Notes under the pieces: generated by a model
What the model was told of the DNA's origin: nothing
The model's input: only the letters and a program-made list of their open reading frames with translations
Database searches by the model: none
Part shown: positions 51,043 to 59,501 of the stretch, piece after piece
Layout of the letters: each line of letters begins with the position of its first letter
Position numbering within the stretch: position 1 is the first letter of the stretch
Made by a program: the position numbers and the translations under genes
From: G965216905 sp965216905
GTDB taxonomy: Bacteria > Actinomycetota > Acidimicrobiia > Spongiisociales > ZC4RG35
DNA length: 64,000 bases
Assembly (NCBI GenBank): GCA_965216905.1
Contig: OZ244213.1
Span: 2,480,001 to 2,544,000 of the forward strand
Reading direction: 5' to 3'

Positions 51043-52770
51043 TCAGCCCTCGTCGTTGATCAGTCCGCCCCACAGGTAGCTGTAGTAGTCGAACGAGCCG
51101 GTGTTCCCCGTGTGCAACGGGTTGGCTGCGTCGAGTCCAGCCGCCCAGGTGGCGATGACGTCGGTCGAGTCGAACTCGGAGCCGTCGTGGAACGTGACGC
51201 CTTGGCGGAGCGTACAGGTCCACACGGTGCCGTCGTCGTTCGGATCGCAGGACTCGGCCAGCTTCGGTACGGGCTGACCGTCGAGGTCGTACCCGTACAG
51301 ACCCTCCATCACCTGCTCACAGGCCGACAGCGACTCGCCGTCGGTCTCGTCGGAGCAGTAGAGGGAGATCGGCTCGGCGTTCTGCATGAATACCAAGGTG
51401 TCCTTGCCCGGGTCCATCGACGCGAACTGGGGCGCACCGAACGGCGGCACCACCGCGCCGGCGAGCGAGTTGGTCGCGGCGTCGGCTGCGGCGCCGTGGG
51501 CGATCGGGACCATCGGCACGTGCTGCTTGAGGAGGTTGTTGGCCTCTTCGTACAGCGGGGCCGCCTCGGCGGGATCCACGGTGGCGGCTGCGTCCTTCAG
51601 CACCTTGGAGATGTCCTCATAGGTGTCGCCGAACTGAGCGTTGCCGTCGAAGTGGAAGTCGAGGAAGTTGGTCACGTGGGGGTAGTCCGCACCCCAACCC
51701 AGCAGGTGAATGCCGTCGAGCTGACCGGAGGTCGAAGCGTCGATGAACGCTCCCGACTCCTGCACCTCGATCTCGGCGTTGATGCCGAGGTTGTCACGAA
51801 GCTGGGTCTGGATCTCCTGGGCGACCACCTGGGGCTCCGGGAGGTACACACGGAAGACGTCGCGGAGGTAGATGGTGGTGTCGAACCCGTCCGGGAATCC
51901 GGCCTCGGCGAGCAACGCCTTGGCGCCTTCCACGTCGAAGTCGTACCACGCCTCGCCCTCGCAACCGTTCTCGATCACGCAGGGTGTGAAGTGGCTCGCC
52001 ACCTCCGAACCCTCCGGGTAGAAGGTGTCGACGATCCGCTGGCGGTCGATGCCCATGGCGATCGCCTGCCGTACGCGCTCATCGTCGAATGGAGCGAAGG
52101 TGTTGGTGAATCCGACATAGAAGATGTTCGGGTTCAGATCGGGAAGTACCTGGAGATCCGGGTTGGCTTCGATGGTCGCGTAGTCGCTGGCCGCCAGGTT
52201 GGTGATGAAATCGGCGTTGCCGGATTCCAGCTCCAGGATGCGGGACGTCGACTCGTCGGCCCAGCGGAAGACCAGCGTGTCGAACGCCGGCTGGTCGCCC
52301 CAGTAGTTCTCGTTCCGGCTGAACACGACGTCGGTACCTCGGTTCCAGGCGTCGAGCTGGAACGGACCGGTTCCGATGGCGTTCTCGAGCGGTGAACCAC
52401 CGGTTGCCTCGAGGTGTTCCGAGGGCTGGATGCCGAACGGAACGAAGGCCATCTTCGCCAGGAACGCCGGGTCCGGCGAACACAGGTTGAAAACGACCTC
52501 GGACGGGCCGGTGGCTTCGATCGACGAGATCTTCCCGCCGTAATCGCAGTTCTCGGCGGCCACCATCGAATGGTCGGCCATCTCTTCGCCGGTGTCGTCC
52601 GGCTCGGCGTCGGTGGTCTCCGGCTCTGCCTCGGTGGGCTCCGGTGCCGGCGCCTCCGTGGCGTCGGTCGCGGGAGCCTCGGTGTCGTCCGTCGCATCCG
52701 TGGTGCCGCCACATGCGGCCACGATGAGAGCGAACAGCACCAGCAGCGCCAGACTGCGGATGTGCTTCAT
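51043..52770 (-). CDS. ABC transporter substrate-binding lipoprotein (family 5)
   Basis: 575 aa with lipobox I-V-A-A-C20-G, an acidic Thr/Ala/Glu/Pro linker to about residue 70, and a family 5 solute-binding domain. First gene of a complete SBP-B-C-D-F importer operon. Ligand unknown; the generic dpp order gives no clue. Compared with the 605-aa receptor at 19679 it belongs to a different subfamily, so the two importers probably take different solutes. Confidence 0.9.
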   Translation of the reverse strand: MKHIRSLALLVLFALIVAACGGTTDATDDTEAPATDATEAPAPEPTEAEPETTDAEPDDTGEEMADHSMVAAENCDYGGKISSIEATGPSEVVFNLCSPDPAFLAKMAFVPFGIQPSEHLEATGGSPLENAIGTGPFQLDAWNRGTDVVFSRNENYWGDQPAFDTLVFRWADESTSRILELESGNADFITNLAASDYATIEANPDLQVLPDLNPNIFYVGFTNTFAPFDDERVRQAIAMGIDRQRIVDTFYPEGSEVASHFTPCVIENGCEGEAWYDFDVEGAKALLAEAGFPDGFDTTIYLRDVFRVYLPEPQVVAQEIQTQLRDNLGINAEIEVQESGAFIDASTSGQLDGIHLLGWGADYPHVTNFLDFHFDGNAQFGDTYEDISKVLKDAAATVDPAEAAPLYEEANNLLKQHVPMVPIAHGAAADAATNSLAGAVVPPFGAPQFASMDPGKDTLVFMQNAEPISLYCSDETDGESLSACEQVMEGLYGYDLDGQPVPKLAESCDPNDDGTVWTCTLRQGVTFHDGSEFDSTDVIATWAAGLDAANPLHTGNTGSFDYYSYLWGGLINDEG

Positions 52771-52861
52771 GTGATTCCTCCCTGATTGCAGTGCCCGGGA
52801 AAATCGGGCCCGGCAACGGTACCTGGTTTGGTCCGCATCCGCAGGATCAACCGTGAGTGAT

Positions 52862-53305
52862 TCAGCGAACCTTCAGCTCGGCGAGGACCGCGCACCCATA
52901 GGCGTCGGCGGCCGTGGGAGCATCGAACTCGGCCAGGGCGCCCTGGAGGTCGATGGCACAGCAGTACCCATTCGGGTTGCGCGTGAGGGACAGAAAGGAG
53001 GAGCCGAGTCGCCGGCGCAGTTGCGATTCGGTGGGGAGCCACACCACGTCCTGGGTCAGGATGTAATCGAGTGACCACTCGACCGCTCCGTTGAACGTGA
53101 TGGCGCCGATGCCGTCGGCGAGCATCAGGACCTCGGTGGAGAGATCGGCGATCGAGAAGACCTCGTCCTCGAGCAACCGGTCGGGGATGTGGAAGCGGTC
53201 GAATTGTTTCGGTCGCCACACCAGACCGGAATCACGGAGCTGTTTGGCCAGTTCGACCGAGACGGTCCCCTCCCACCCCGTCTCCGGCTCGGTCGAACTG
53301 CTCAT
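52862..53305 (-). CDS. conserved hypothetical protein
   Basis: 147 aa, no signal peptide or membrane segment. Compact alpha/beta look with several Trp/Phe-rich blocks (W-R-P-K-Q-F-D-R-F-H-I-P-D; F-N-G-A-V-E-W-S-L-D-Y-I; V-V-W-L-P-T-E-S-Q-L-R). I recall similar uncharacterised actinobacterial proteins but cannot name a family. ATG 53305; 34 nt downstream of the IF-1-like gene, so it may be co-transcribed with the RRM/IF-1 pair. Confidence 0.7.
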   Translation of the reverse strand: MSSSTEPETGWEGTVSVELAKQLRDSGLVWRPKQFDRFHIPDRLLEDEVFSIADLSTEVLMLADGIGAITFNGAVEWSLDYILTQDVVWLPTESQLRRRLGSSFLSLTRNPNGYCCAIDLQGALAEFDAPTAADAYGCAVLAELKVR

Positions 53306-53339
53306 CGCGCGGGGTAGCGGACCCCTCCCGGGTGGGGCC

Positions 53340-53564
53340 TCATCGGTAGCGCCACACGATGCGACCCATGGTCGGGTCGTAGGTCGACACCTCGATGTCG
53401 ACCTCGTCGCCCGGCAGGATTCGGATCATGCGGCCCTTGCGCATCTTGCCTGAGGGGCGAGCGGTGACTTCCAGCCCGCCGTCGACTTCGACGAGAAACG
53501 TCGCGCTTCGAAGCACCTGTTTGACGGTGCCTCGCATGCGGATGTATTCGTCGTCGTCAGCCAT
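53340..53564 (-). CDS. translation initiation factor IF-1 paralogue
   Basis: 74 aa, whole-length S1-type OB fold. Family residues recognisable in G-T-V, F-L-V-E-V-D-G-G, G-K-M-R-K-G-R-M-I-R-I-L-P-G-D-E-V, and the terminal G-R-I-V-W-R-Y-R (compare G-R-I-T-Y-R-Y-K of IF-1). The E-V-L-A-H-I-S-G-K segment of standard IF-1 reads E-V-T-A-R-P-S-G-K, so this looks like a divergent second copy rather than the essential infA. Translationally coupled (TGATG) to an RRM gene. Possible role in translation under cold or stress. Confidence 0.85.
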   Translation of the reverse strand: MADDDEYIRMRGTVKQVLRSATFLVEVDGGLEVTARPSGKMRKGRMIRILPGDEVDIEVSTYDPTMGRIVWRYR

Positions 53565-53836
53565 CAGTACCTCCGGGGTCGGTCATCACGCTCGCGTCGC
53601 GGCCGGGCTTCGTTGACGGTGAGACGGCGGCCGCTGCTGTCGTCGCCGTCGAGTGCTTCGATCGCCCGCCGTGCTTCGTCGGGATCGGGCATCTCGACGA
53701 AGCCGAAACCCCTCGACCGACCGGTCGCCCGATCGTTGATGACCGAGGCAGAGTCGACGGCCCCATGGGGACGAAACATCGCGGCCAGGTCTTCGTCGGC
53801 CACGTTGAAGGGGAGGTTCCCCACGTAGATGTTCAT
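53564..53836 (-). CDS. single-RRM RNA-binding protein
   Basis: 90 aa. One RRM with RNP2 I-Y-V-G-N-L (3-8) and RNP1 R-G-F-G-F-V-E-M (42-49), followed by an Arg/Asp-rich tail (R-P-R-R-E-R-D-D-R-P-R-R-Y). Bacterial RRM proteins of this type are often cold-induced. GGAG 5 nt before the ATG. It overlaps the IF-1 paralogue, so both are made from one message. Confidence 0.9.
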   Translation of the reverse strand: MNIYVGNLPFNVADEDLAAMFRPHGAVDSASVINDRATGRSRGFGFVEMPDPDEARRAIEALDGDDSSGRRLTVNEARPRRERDDRPRRY

Positions 53837-53852
53837 GTGTGCTCCTGAGTCC

Positions 53853-53871
53853 GACCGTCCTTCGAACGGTC
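53853..53871 (-). promoter_or_regulatory. leader hairpin upstream of the RRM gene
   Basis: GACCGT / ACGGTC, 6-bp stem with 7-nt loop, 17 nt upstream of the RRM ATG, just before the ribosome site. It could modulate translation in a temperature-dependent way, but the stem is short and this is speculative. The rest of 53837-54032 shows no gene. Confidence 0.3.
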
Positions 53872-54032
53872 TCCGATGTGCCTGGATCGCACATCAACCT
53901 CTGTCGCGTGACGTGTCCCTTCTCGGGTCCTCCACCTGACTATCTGAGCACGAACCGGCAGCGTCGCTCGTCGACGCCGACTGGATCGTACCAAACCTCG
54001 GCGCCCACTCGCGACGAGTGACCGGAACGGTC

Positions 54033-54833
54033 TCAGTGGCGCTGGATGACCTGAGACTGGAGGGTTGAGCCGATTCGCCCGGTTCGGTCGAACACGACGG
54101 TTTCGGCCAGGCCGACTCCGGTCGCCTCCTGACGGGCAACGGACCGCATCCCGACCCACTCGTCGACGGGGAGGCGGTGGAGCGACAGGGTGATGTCGGC
54201 ATTGACATAGAGCCACTCGAAGGGATCGAGACGCTGCGAGTTTCCGTTGCCGACATCGGCCACCGCCAGCGCATCGAGGAACGGAGACGTTTGCTCGCCG
54301 CCGATGATCGGGACTCGCAAACGCATCCACGACCTCCCCTCCCCGAAACGGACGAAGCTGTCGTCGAACGTCCGGATCTCGATTGCGTCGAAGTGGAAAC
54401 GTTCGAGTGGCCCCTCCTCCCCGAACCTTCCCTGCCAGTCGACCGGGTCGGCATCCTCCGGTGGGCCGAGTTCCTCGCTGCGCTGGTCGACATTCGGGAG
54501 ATCCAATGGGAGGTCGGTCGTGCGGATCTTCAGGCACGATGCGATGGCGACCTCCACGTCTTCGGCGAACAGGGTGGCGTGGGCGCGCTGGATCCGGAGT
54601 CCATCCCGGTCGACACCTGTGACGACCCGCAGCGGTCGCAGCGGCACCGGCCGGATCAGGTCGATGGTGAATCGGACGATTTGCATCGGGCGCTCGGTGG
54701 GGAGGGCTTCGAGCGCCCGTCCCAGCAGGAGTGAGGGAGGTCCTCCATGTTGATGCTGATCGTCCCAACCGCCGCGGCAGAGCCCCGTCGGGAGGAACCG
54801 ATCGCCCTCGACGTCGAACAGCGTGTCGGACAT
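54033..54833 (-). CDS. acyl-CoA thioesterase-like (TesB/4HBT_3 hot-dog) protein
   Basis: 266 aa, double hot-dog fold pattern: W-D-D-Q-H-Q-H-G-G-P-P-S-L-L-L-G-R-A-L (24-42), V-R-F-T-I-D-L-I-R-P-V-P, and the C-terminal N-A-D-I-T-L-S-L-H-R-L-P with T-G-V-G-L-A-E-T-V-V-F-D near the end. Hydrolyses a CoA thioester; the chain length is unknown. Divergent from the GH1 gene across 131 nt with no strong promoter match. Confidence 0.8.
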   Translation of the reverse strand: MSDTLFDVEGDRFLPTGLCRGGWDDQHQHGGPPSLLLGRALEALPTERPMQIVRFTIDLIRPVPLRPLRVVTGVDRDGLRIQRAHATLFAEDVEVAIASCLKIRTTDLPLDLPNVDQRSEELGPPEDADPVDWQGRFGEEGPLERFHFDAIEIRTFDDSFVRFGEGRSWMRLRVPIIGGEQTSPFLDALAVADVGNGNSQRLDPFEWLYVNADITLSLHRLPVDEWVGMRSVARQEATGVGLAETVVFDRTGRIGSTLQSQVIQRH

Positions 54834-54964
54834 GACGGCAAACTAATCGTTCGCCGCCGATCTGATCAGACGCGTCTCCGAGTCGACCACCGGAATCCGA
54901 CTCGGGCTCGGAGTGGCCCTTCCCCGATCGAACCGGCGTTCGCTCAGCGGTACGCTCTTCGGCA

Positions 54965-56275
54965 ATGAGTCGGTTTCCCAACGAATTCGTCTGGGGTGTG
55001 GCCACGTCGGCCCACCAGATCGAAGGTGGTTGGACCGATGGACGGGTCGAGAGCATCTGGGATCGGTTTCCCGGTCTCGCAGGAGGCGACGGGAGGATCG
55101 CCTGCGGCCATTACCACCGGGTCGACGAAGACATCGCCCTGATGGCGGAGCTGGGGGTAGATGCGTACCGATTCTCGGTGGCGTGGCCCCGGATCGTTCC
55201 GGCGGTCGGGGAGGTGAATCAACCGGGACTCGATTTCTACAAGAGGCTGTGTGACGCGTTGCTCGAACACGGCATCACTCCGTACGTGACGCTATATCAC
55301 TGGGACCTGCCCGTCTGGATTCAGGAACGGGGCGGCTGGCTGGACCGTTCGACGGTGGATCTCTTCGTGGAGTACGCCGCGACGGTGGTCGACGCCCTGG
55401 CCGGACGGGTCCGACACTGGATCACACACAACGAACCGTGGGTGGCGTCGATGCTCGGGCACGAAACCGGCGAGTTCGCTCCGGGTATCATCGGGCACGG
55501 TCTCGCCGCCGCCCACCACATCCTCCTGTCCCATGGCACGGCGGTCCGCGAGATCCGCAGGCGGGACACCGAATCCGAGGTCGGGATCGCCATCGACTGT
55601 CGCCCGGCCAGTCCGGCCGACGCCACCGATGCGGCGGTCGAAGCGTGTCGTCACTTCGACGGGTTTCGAAATCGATGGTTCTTCGATCCCGTGTTCGGCA
55701 AGGGATACCCCGACGACATGGTCACCGACTACCGCCGAGCGGGTCGGTGGCCGGATGGACTCGTGCATCCCGGCGACCTGGAGATCATCGGCACTTCGGT
55801 CGACTTCCTCGGTGTCAACTACTACACGAGCCTGCGAATCGCTCCCGGCTCGGAGGAGTCGGAGGCGACCGACGTGGCCCCCTCGAATGATCCTCCCGAG
55901 GGCTACACCGAGATGGGCTGGCCGATCACGCCGGGAGCCCTGACCGCATTCCTCGGTCGGCTGCACGCCGAGTACCGCCCGAAGGCCATCATGATCACCG
56001 AGAACGGCGCCAGCTACTCGGCCTCTCCTCGGGACACGGCCCGGGTGCGGTACCTCCAGTCGCACACGGCGGCCGTCGCCGACGCGATCGCGGCCGGCAT
56101 CCCGGTGACGGGCTACTTCCTGTGGAGCTTCCTGGACAACCTCGAGTGGACGCAGGGGTTCGGCCAGCGGTTCGGAATCGTCGGCGTCGATTTCGAGACC
56201 TTGGACAGAACCCCGAAGGCAAGCTTCGACTGGTACCGGGCGCACATCGCCACCAGCAGGACAAAGGGCGGTTGA
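54965..56275 (+). CDS. glycoside hydrolase family 1 beta-glucosidase
   Basis: 436 aa, cytosolic (no signal). Acid/base E157 in T-H-N-E-P-W and nucleophile E346 in I-T-E-N-G-A. Substrate contacts in F-V-W-G-V-A-T-S-A-H-Q-I-E-G-G and Y-H-W-D-L-P are conserved. Retaining beta-glucosidase/galactosidase activity on short oligosaccharides is expected. ATG 54965 has no clear ribosome site, but begins exactly at the family N-terminus. It ends 49 nt from a convergent gene. Confidence 0.93.
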   Translation: MSRFPNEFVWGVATSAHQIEGGWTDGRVESIWDRFPGLAGGDGRIACGHYHRVDEDIALMAELGVDAYRFSVAWPRIVPAVGEVNQPGLDFYKRLCDALLEHGITPYVTLYHWDLPVWIQERGGWLDRSTVDLFVEYAATVVDALAGRVRHWITHNEPWVASMLGHETGEFAPGIIGHGLAAAHHILLSHGTAVREIRRRDTESEVGIAIDCRPASPADATDAAVEACRHFDGFRNRWFFDPVFGKGYPDDMVTDYRRAGRWPDGLVHPGDLEIIGTSVDFLGVNYYTSLRIAPGSEESEATDVAPSNDPPEGYTEMGWPITPGALTAFLGRLHAEYRPKAIMITENGASYSASPRDTARVRYLQSHTAAVADAIAAGIPVTGYFLWSFLDNLEWTQGFGQRFGIVGVDFETLDRTPKASFDWYRAHIATSRTKGG

Positions 56276-56324
56276 GGCACGCGTCCCGGCTCAGACAGTA
56301 GGAAACGCAGAACAGGGCGTTGGC

Positions 56325-57173
56325 TCAGAACAAGGCGTTCGCCAGCCGCCGGCGGTGTTCGGCGACCAGCGGATCGTCACCGAGGAGTTCGAAGATGGCG
56401 AGCATGGCGGTCCGGGAAGCGTCGACCTGGCCCTCGTCGGCGTTGGAGACCACCTGCTGGAGGTGTTCCAGGGCCTCGGCGTAGCGGCCCTCGGCCGCAA
56501 GTGTCCGACCGAGATCGAGGCGAACCGCGGCATCGTCCGGTCGTTCGGCGAGTCGGCGTTCCAGGTCGGCGGGGTCGCCGGCTCCGTCGCGGAGGTCGAG
56601 CTGCGCTCGGAGTCGTTTGACCTCGTCCGTGTCCGGGAGCCGGTCGAGGACCGATTTGGCTTCGGCGTCCGCTTCTCGGTCCATGAGAATCTCGGCGAGC
56701 GCGGTTCCGGCGTCCGAGTGGTGGGGGTCCAACTCCAGTGCCTGGCGGAGGGCGGCCTCACCCGTCTCGTCGTCGCCTCGTTCGATCGCCGACCGCGCCT
56801 CGACCGTCAGCTCGTCGGACCGGCTCGGGACCACGTCGGCGAGCCAGGCGCGTATCTGCTGCTCGGGGATCGCACCCGTGAAGCGGGCCACGGGCTGACC
56901 GTCTCGGAAGCCGATGACCGTCGGAATGCCCTGGACCCCGAACTGCTGGGCCAACGCTTGGTTCTGGTCGACGTCCACCTTCACCAGATCCCATCCACCA
57001 GCCGCCTCGGCGGCAAGGCGTTCGAGCGTGGGGCCCAGGACACGGCACGGCCCGCACCAGGCTGCCCAGAAGTCGACGACCACCGGCACGGTATGCGAGC
57101 GATCGACGACGTCGGCGACGAACGTTTCGGTGGTGGCGTCACGCACGGTCGTCATGGTCGGGATGGTATTCAT
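56325..57173 (-). CDS. thioredoxin-domain co-chaperone, YbbN/CnoX-like
   Basis: 282 aa. N-terminal thioredoxin domain with an intact W-C40-G-P-C43 site, followed from ~115 by TPR-like helical repeats (A-E-I-L-M-D-R-E-A-D-A-E; A-A-V-R-L-D-L-G-R-T-L-A-A-E-G-R-Y-A-E-A). E. coli YbbN/CnoX protects proteins under oxidative stress and hands them to GroEL/DnaK; having both active cysteines suggests active redox function. ATG 57173 or 57155 could be the start. Downstream of tdh by 29 nt. Confidence 0.85.
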   Translation of the reverse strand: MNTIPTMTTVRDATTETFVADVVDRSHTVPVVVDFWAAWCGPCRVLGPTLERLAAEAAGGWDLVKVDVDQNQALAQQFGVQGIPTVIGFRDGQPVARFTGAIPEQQIRAWLADVVPSRSDELTVEARSAIERGDDETGEAALRQALELDPHHSDAGTALAEILMDREADAEAKSVLDRLPDTDEVKRLRAQLDLRDGAGDPADLERRLAERPDDAAVRLDLGRTLAAEGRYAEALEHLQQVVSNADEGQVDASRTAMLAIFELLGDDPLVAEHRRRLANALF

Positions 57174-57202
57174 GCCGGACTCGTATCCGACGATGGTGTG
57201 GT

Positions 57203-58228
57203 TCAGCGCCAGTCGAGGAGCACCTTGCCGCACCGGCCCGATCGCACGATCTCGAATGCCTCCTGGAACTGTTCGGCGGGGAGCCGATGGGTGATCACCG
57301 GGTCGATGTGCAGGCCGCTCTGGAGCATCGTCGACATCTGGTACCACGTCTCGAAGATCCTCCGCCCGTAGATGCCTTTCACCGTGAGCCCCTTGAAGAT
57401 GATCTCGTCGAGTTCGACCGTGACCGGGCCGGGCGGGATTCCCAGGACGGACACTCCACCGCCGTGGTTCATCGCGTTCAGGAGCTGGCCGAAGGCTCGT
57501 TCGTTTCCGGACATCTCCATCCCGATGTCGAACCCTTCGACCATGCCGAGCTCGTCCATGACCTCCGGGAGGTCGGTGCTGGTCACGTCGACGGCCCGGG
57601 TCGCGCCCATCGCCGAGGCCAACTCGAGTCGGAAGGGATTCACATCGGTGACGACGACGAACCGGGCGCCGATGTGGCGGGCGATGGCGGCCGCCATCAC
57701 CCCGATCGGACCGGCGCCGGTGATCAGGACATCCTCCCCGACGATCGGGAAGGCGAGCGCGGTGTGCGTGGCGTTGCCCAGCGGATCGAGGATGCCGGCG
57801 ACGTCGTCGCCGATGTGGTCGGGTACCGGAAAGACGTTGGATGCCGGGATCGAGACGAGATCGGCGAATGCACCGGCTCGGGTCACGCCGACCCCCACGT
57901 GGTTGTGGCAGAAGTTGCGCCGCCCTGCTCGGCAATTGCGGCAGTGCCCACACGTGATGTGACCCTCCCCGGAGACGCGCTGGCCGATTTCCAGGCCCTG
58001 CACGGCATCGCCCATCGCTGAGACCGTGCCGGCGAACTCGTGGCCGACGACCATCGGTGCCGGGATCGTCTGAGCGGCCCACGGGTCCCATGCTTCGATG
58101 TGGAGATCCGTGCCACAGATGGAGGTGGTTCGAACTCGGATCAGGACGTCGTTGGGTCCGACCGCCGGCTCGGGGACCTCCTGCATCTCGAGTCCCGGCC
58201 GAGGGCCGGGCTTGACGATGGCCCGCAT
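57203..58228 (-). CDS. tdh: L-threonine 3-dehydrogenase
   Basis: Oxidises L-threonine to 2-amino-3-oxobutyrate with NAD. 341 aa, the exact classical length. Zn site C38-G-T-D41 with H63-E64 (V-G-H-E-F), structural zinc cysteines C93, C96, C99 and C107, family signature S-G-E-G-H-I-T-C-G-H-C-R-N-C-R-A-G-R, Rossmann motif G-A-G-P-I-G. ATG 58228 overlaps the kbl stop (TGATG), so product channels directly to Kbl. Confidence 0.95.
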   Translation of the reverse strand: MRAIVKPGPRPGLEMQEVPEPAVGPNDVLIRVRTTSICGTDLHIEAWDPWAAQTIPAPMVVGHEFAGTVSAMGDAVQGLEIGQRVSGEGHITCGHCRNCRAGRRNFCHNHVGVGVTRAGAFADLVSIPASNVFPVPDHIGDDVAGILDPLGNATHTALAFPIVGEDVLITGAGPIGVMAAAIARHIGARFVVVTDVNPFRLELASAMGATRAVDVTSTDLPEVMDELGMVEGFDIGMEMSGNERAFGQLLNAMNHGGGVSVLGIPPGPVTVELDEIIFKGLTVKGIYGRRIFETWYQMSTMLQSGLHIDPVITHRLPAEQFQEAFEIVRSGRCGKVLLDWR

Positions 58229-59415
58229 CAGATGACGCCCATCTCCCGACCCACCTTTGTGAAGGCTGCCACCGCCTCGTCGATGTGATCGAACGTGTGA
58301 CCGGCCGACATCTGCGTCCGGATTCGTGCTGCACCCCGTGGAACCACCGGGAACGAGAAGCCGACGACGTACACCCCTTCGCTCAGCATCCGATCCGCCA
58401 TCTCGGCAGCAACCGATGCCTCGCCGATCATCACCGGAATGATGGGATGTCCGTCTCCCACGAGCGTGAACCCGGCCGCAACCATCCGTTCGCGGAACCG
58501 GGCGGCGTTGGCTCGAAGCCGGGCGCGAGCTGCGTCGGATGATTCGATCATCTCGAGGACGGCCAGCGAGCCGGCGGCGATGACCGGGGCCAAGCTGTTC
58601 GAGAAGAGGTAGGGCCGTGATCGCTGCCGGAGCCACGCGATGATCTCGGCCCGGCCGGACGTATATCCGCCGGATGCCCCTCCCAGCGCCTTCCCCAGGG
58701 TCCCGGTGACGATGTCGACCCGGTCGGCCGTCCCGGTCACTTCGGGGGTTCCGGCGCCCCGCTCGCCGACGAAGCCGACCGCGTGCGAGTCGTCGACCAT
58801 GACCAGGGCGTCATGACGGTCTGCGAGCTCACAGATGGATGCGAGATCGGCGATGACCCCGTCCATCGAGAAGACGCCGTCGGTGGCGATGAGGCGGTGT
58901 CGGGCGTCGCTCGCCTCGATGAGCGCCGCCTCGAGCTCGGCCATGTCGTTGTTGGCGTAGCGAAACCGCCTGGCCTTGCACAGCCGGACGCCGTCGATGA
59001 TCGAGGCGTGGTTGAGCGCATCGGAGATGATGGCGTCCTCCTCGCCCAGGATCGTCTCGAACAGGCCGGTGTTGGCATCGAAGCACGACGAGTAGAGGAT
59101 CGTGTCTTCGGTCCTCAGGAACTCGGAGATGCGCTTCTCCAGTTGCTTGTGGACCGACTGCGTTCCGCAGATGAACCGGACCGACGCCATGCCATACCCG
59201 TACTCGTCGAGGGCGTGCTGGGCGACGTCGACCAGCGCAGCATCGTCGGCGAGGCCGAGGTAGTTGTTGGCGCACAGGTTCAGCACCTCGCTGCCATCCT
59301 CCAATCGGATGCGAGCGTGTTGCGGGGAGGCGATCACTCGCTCGTCCTTGTAGAGGCCCTCGGACCGCAGGTCCTCGAGTCGGTTGGCCAGGTCTTCGGT
59401 CATTCGGCGGCTCAT
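58228..59415 (-). CDS. kbl: 2-amino-3-oxobutyrate CoA ligase (glycine C-acetyltransferase)
   Basis: Splits 2-amino-3-oxobutyrate with CoA to glycine and acetyl-CoA. PLP Lys K242 (G-T-L-G-K-A-L-G-G), D-D-S-H-A-V-G-F (208-215) and the N-terminal E-G-L-Y-K-D-E-R-V-I-A-S matching Kbl. ATG 59415 (395 aa) or 59403 is the likely start; E. coli Kbl is 398 aa. First gene of the kbl-tdh-ybbN operon. Confidence 0.95.
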   Translation of the reverse strand: MSRRMTEDLANRLEDLRSEGLYKDERVIASPQHARIRLEDGSEVLNLCANNYLGLADDAALVDVAQHALDEYGYGMASVRFICGTQSVHKQLEKRISEFLRTEDTILYSSCFDANTGLFETILGEEDAIISDALNHASIIDGVRLCKARRFRYANNDMAELEAALIEASDARHRLIATDGVFSMDGVIADLASICELADRHDALVMVDDSHAVGFVGERGAGTPEVTGTADRVDIVTGTLGKALGGASGGYTSGRAEIIAWLRQRSRPYLFSNSLAPVIAAGSLAVLEMIESSDAARARLRANAARFRERMVAAGFTLVGDGHPIIPVMIGEASVAAEMADRMLSEGVYVVGFSFPVVPRGAARIRTQMSAGHTFDHIDEAVAAFTKVGREMGVI

Positions 59416-59501
59416 GGGCCGACGATACGCCATCGCCGGTGCGGCCCGGATTCCGATCGTCGACGGATCTCCGGGCGCGTCGCCGCTCACAACTGTCCGT
59501 C

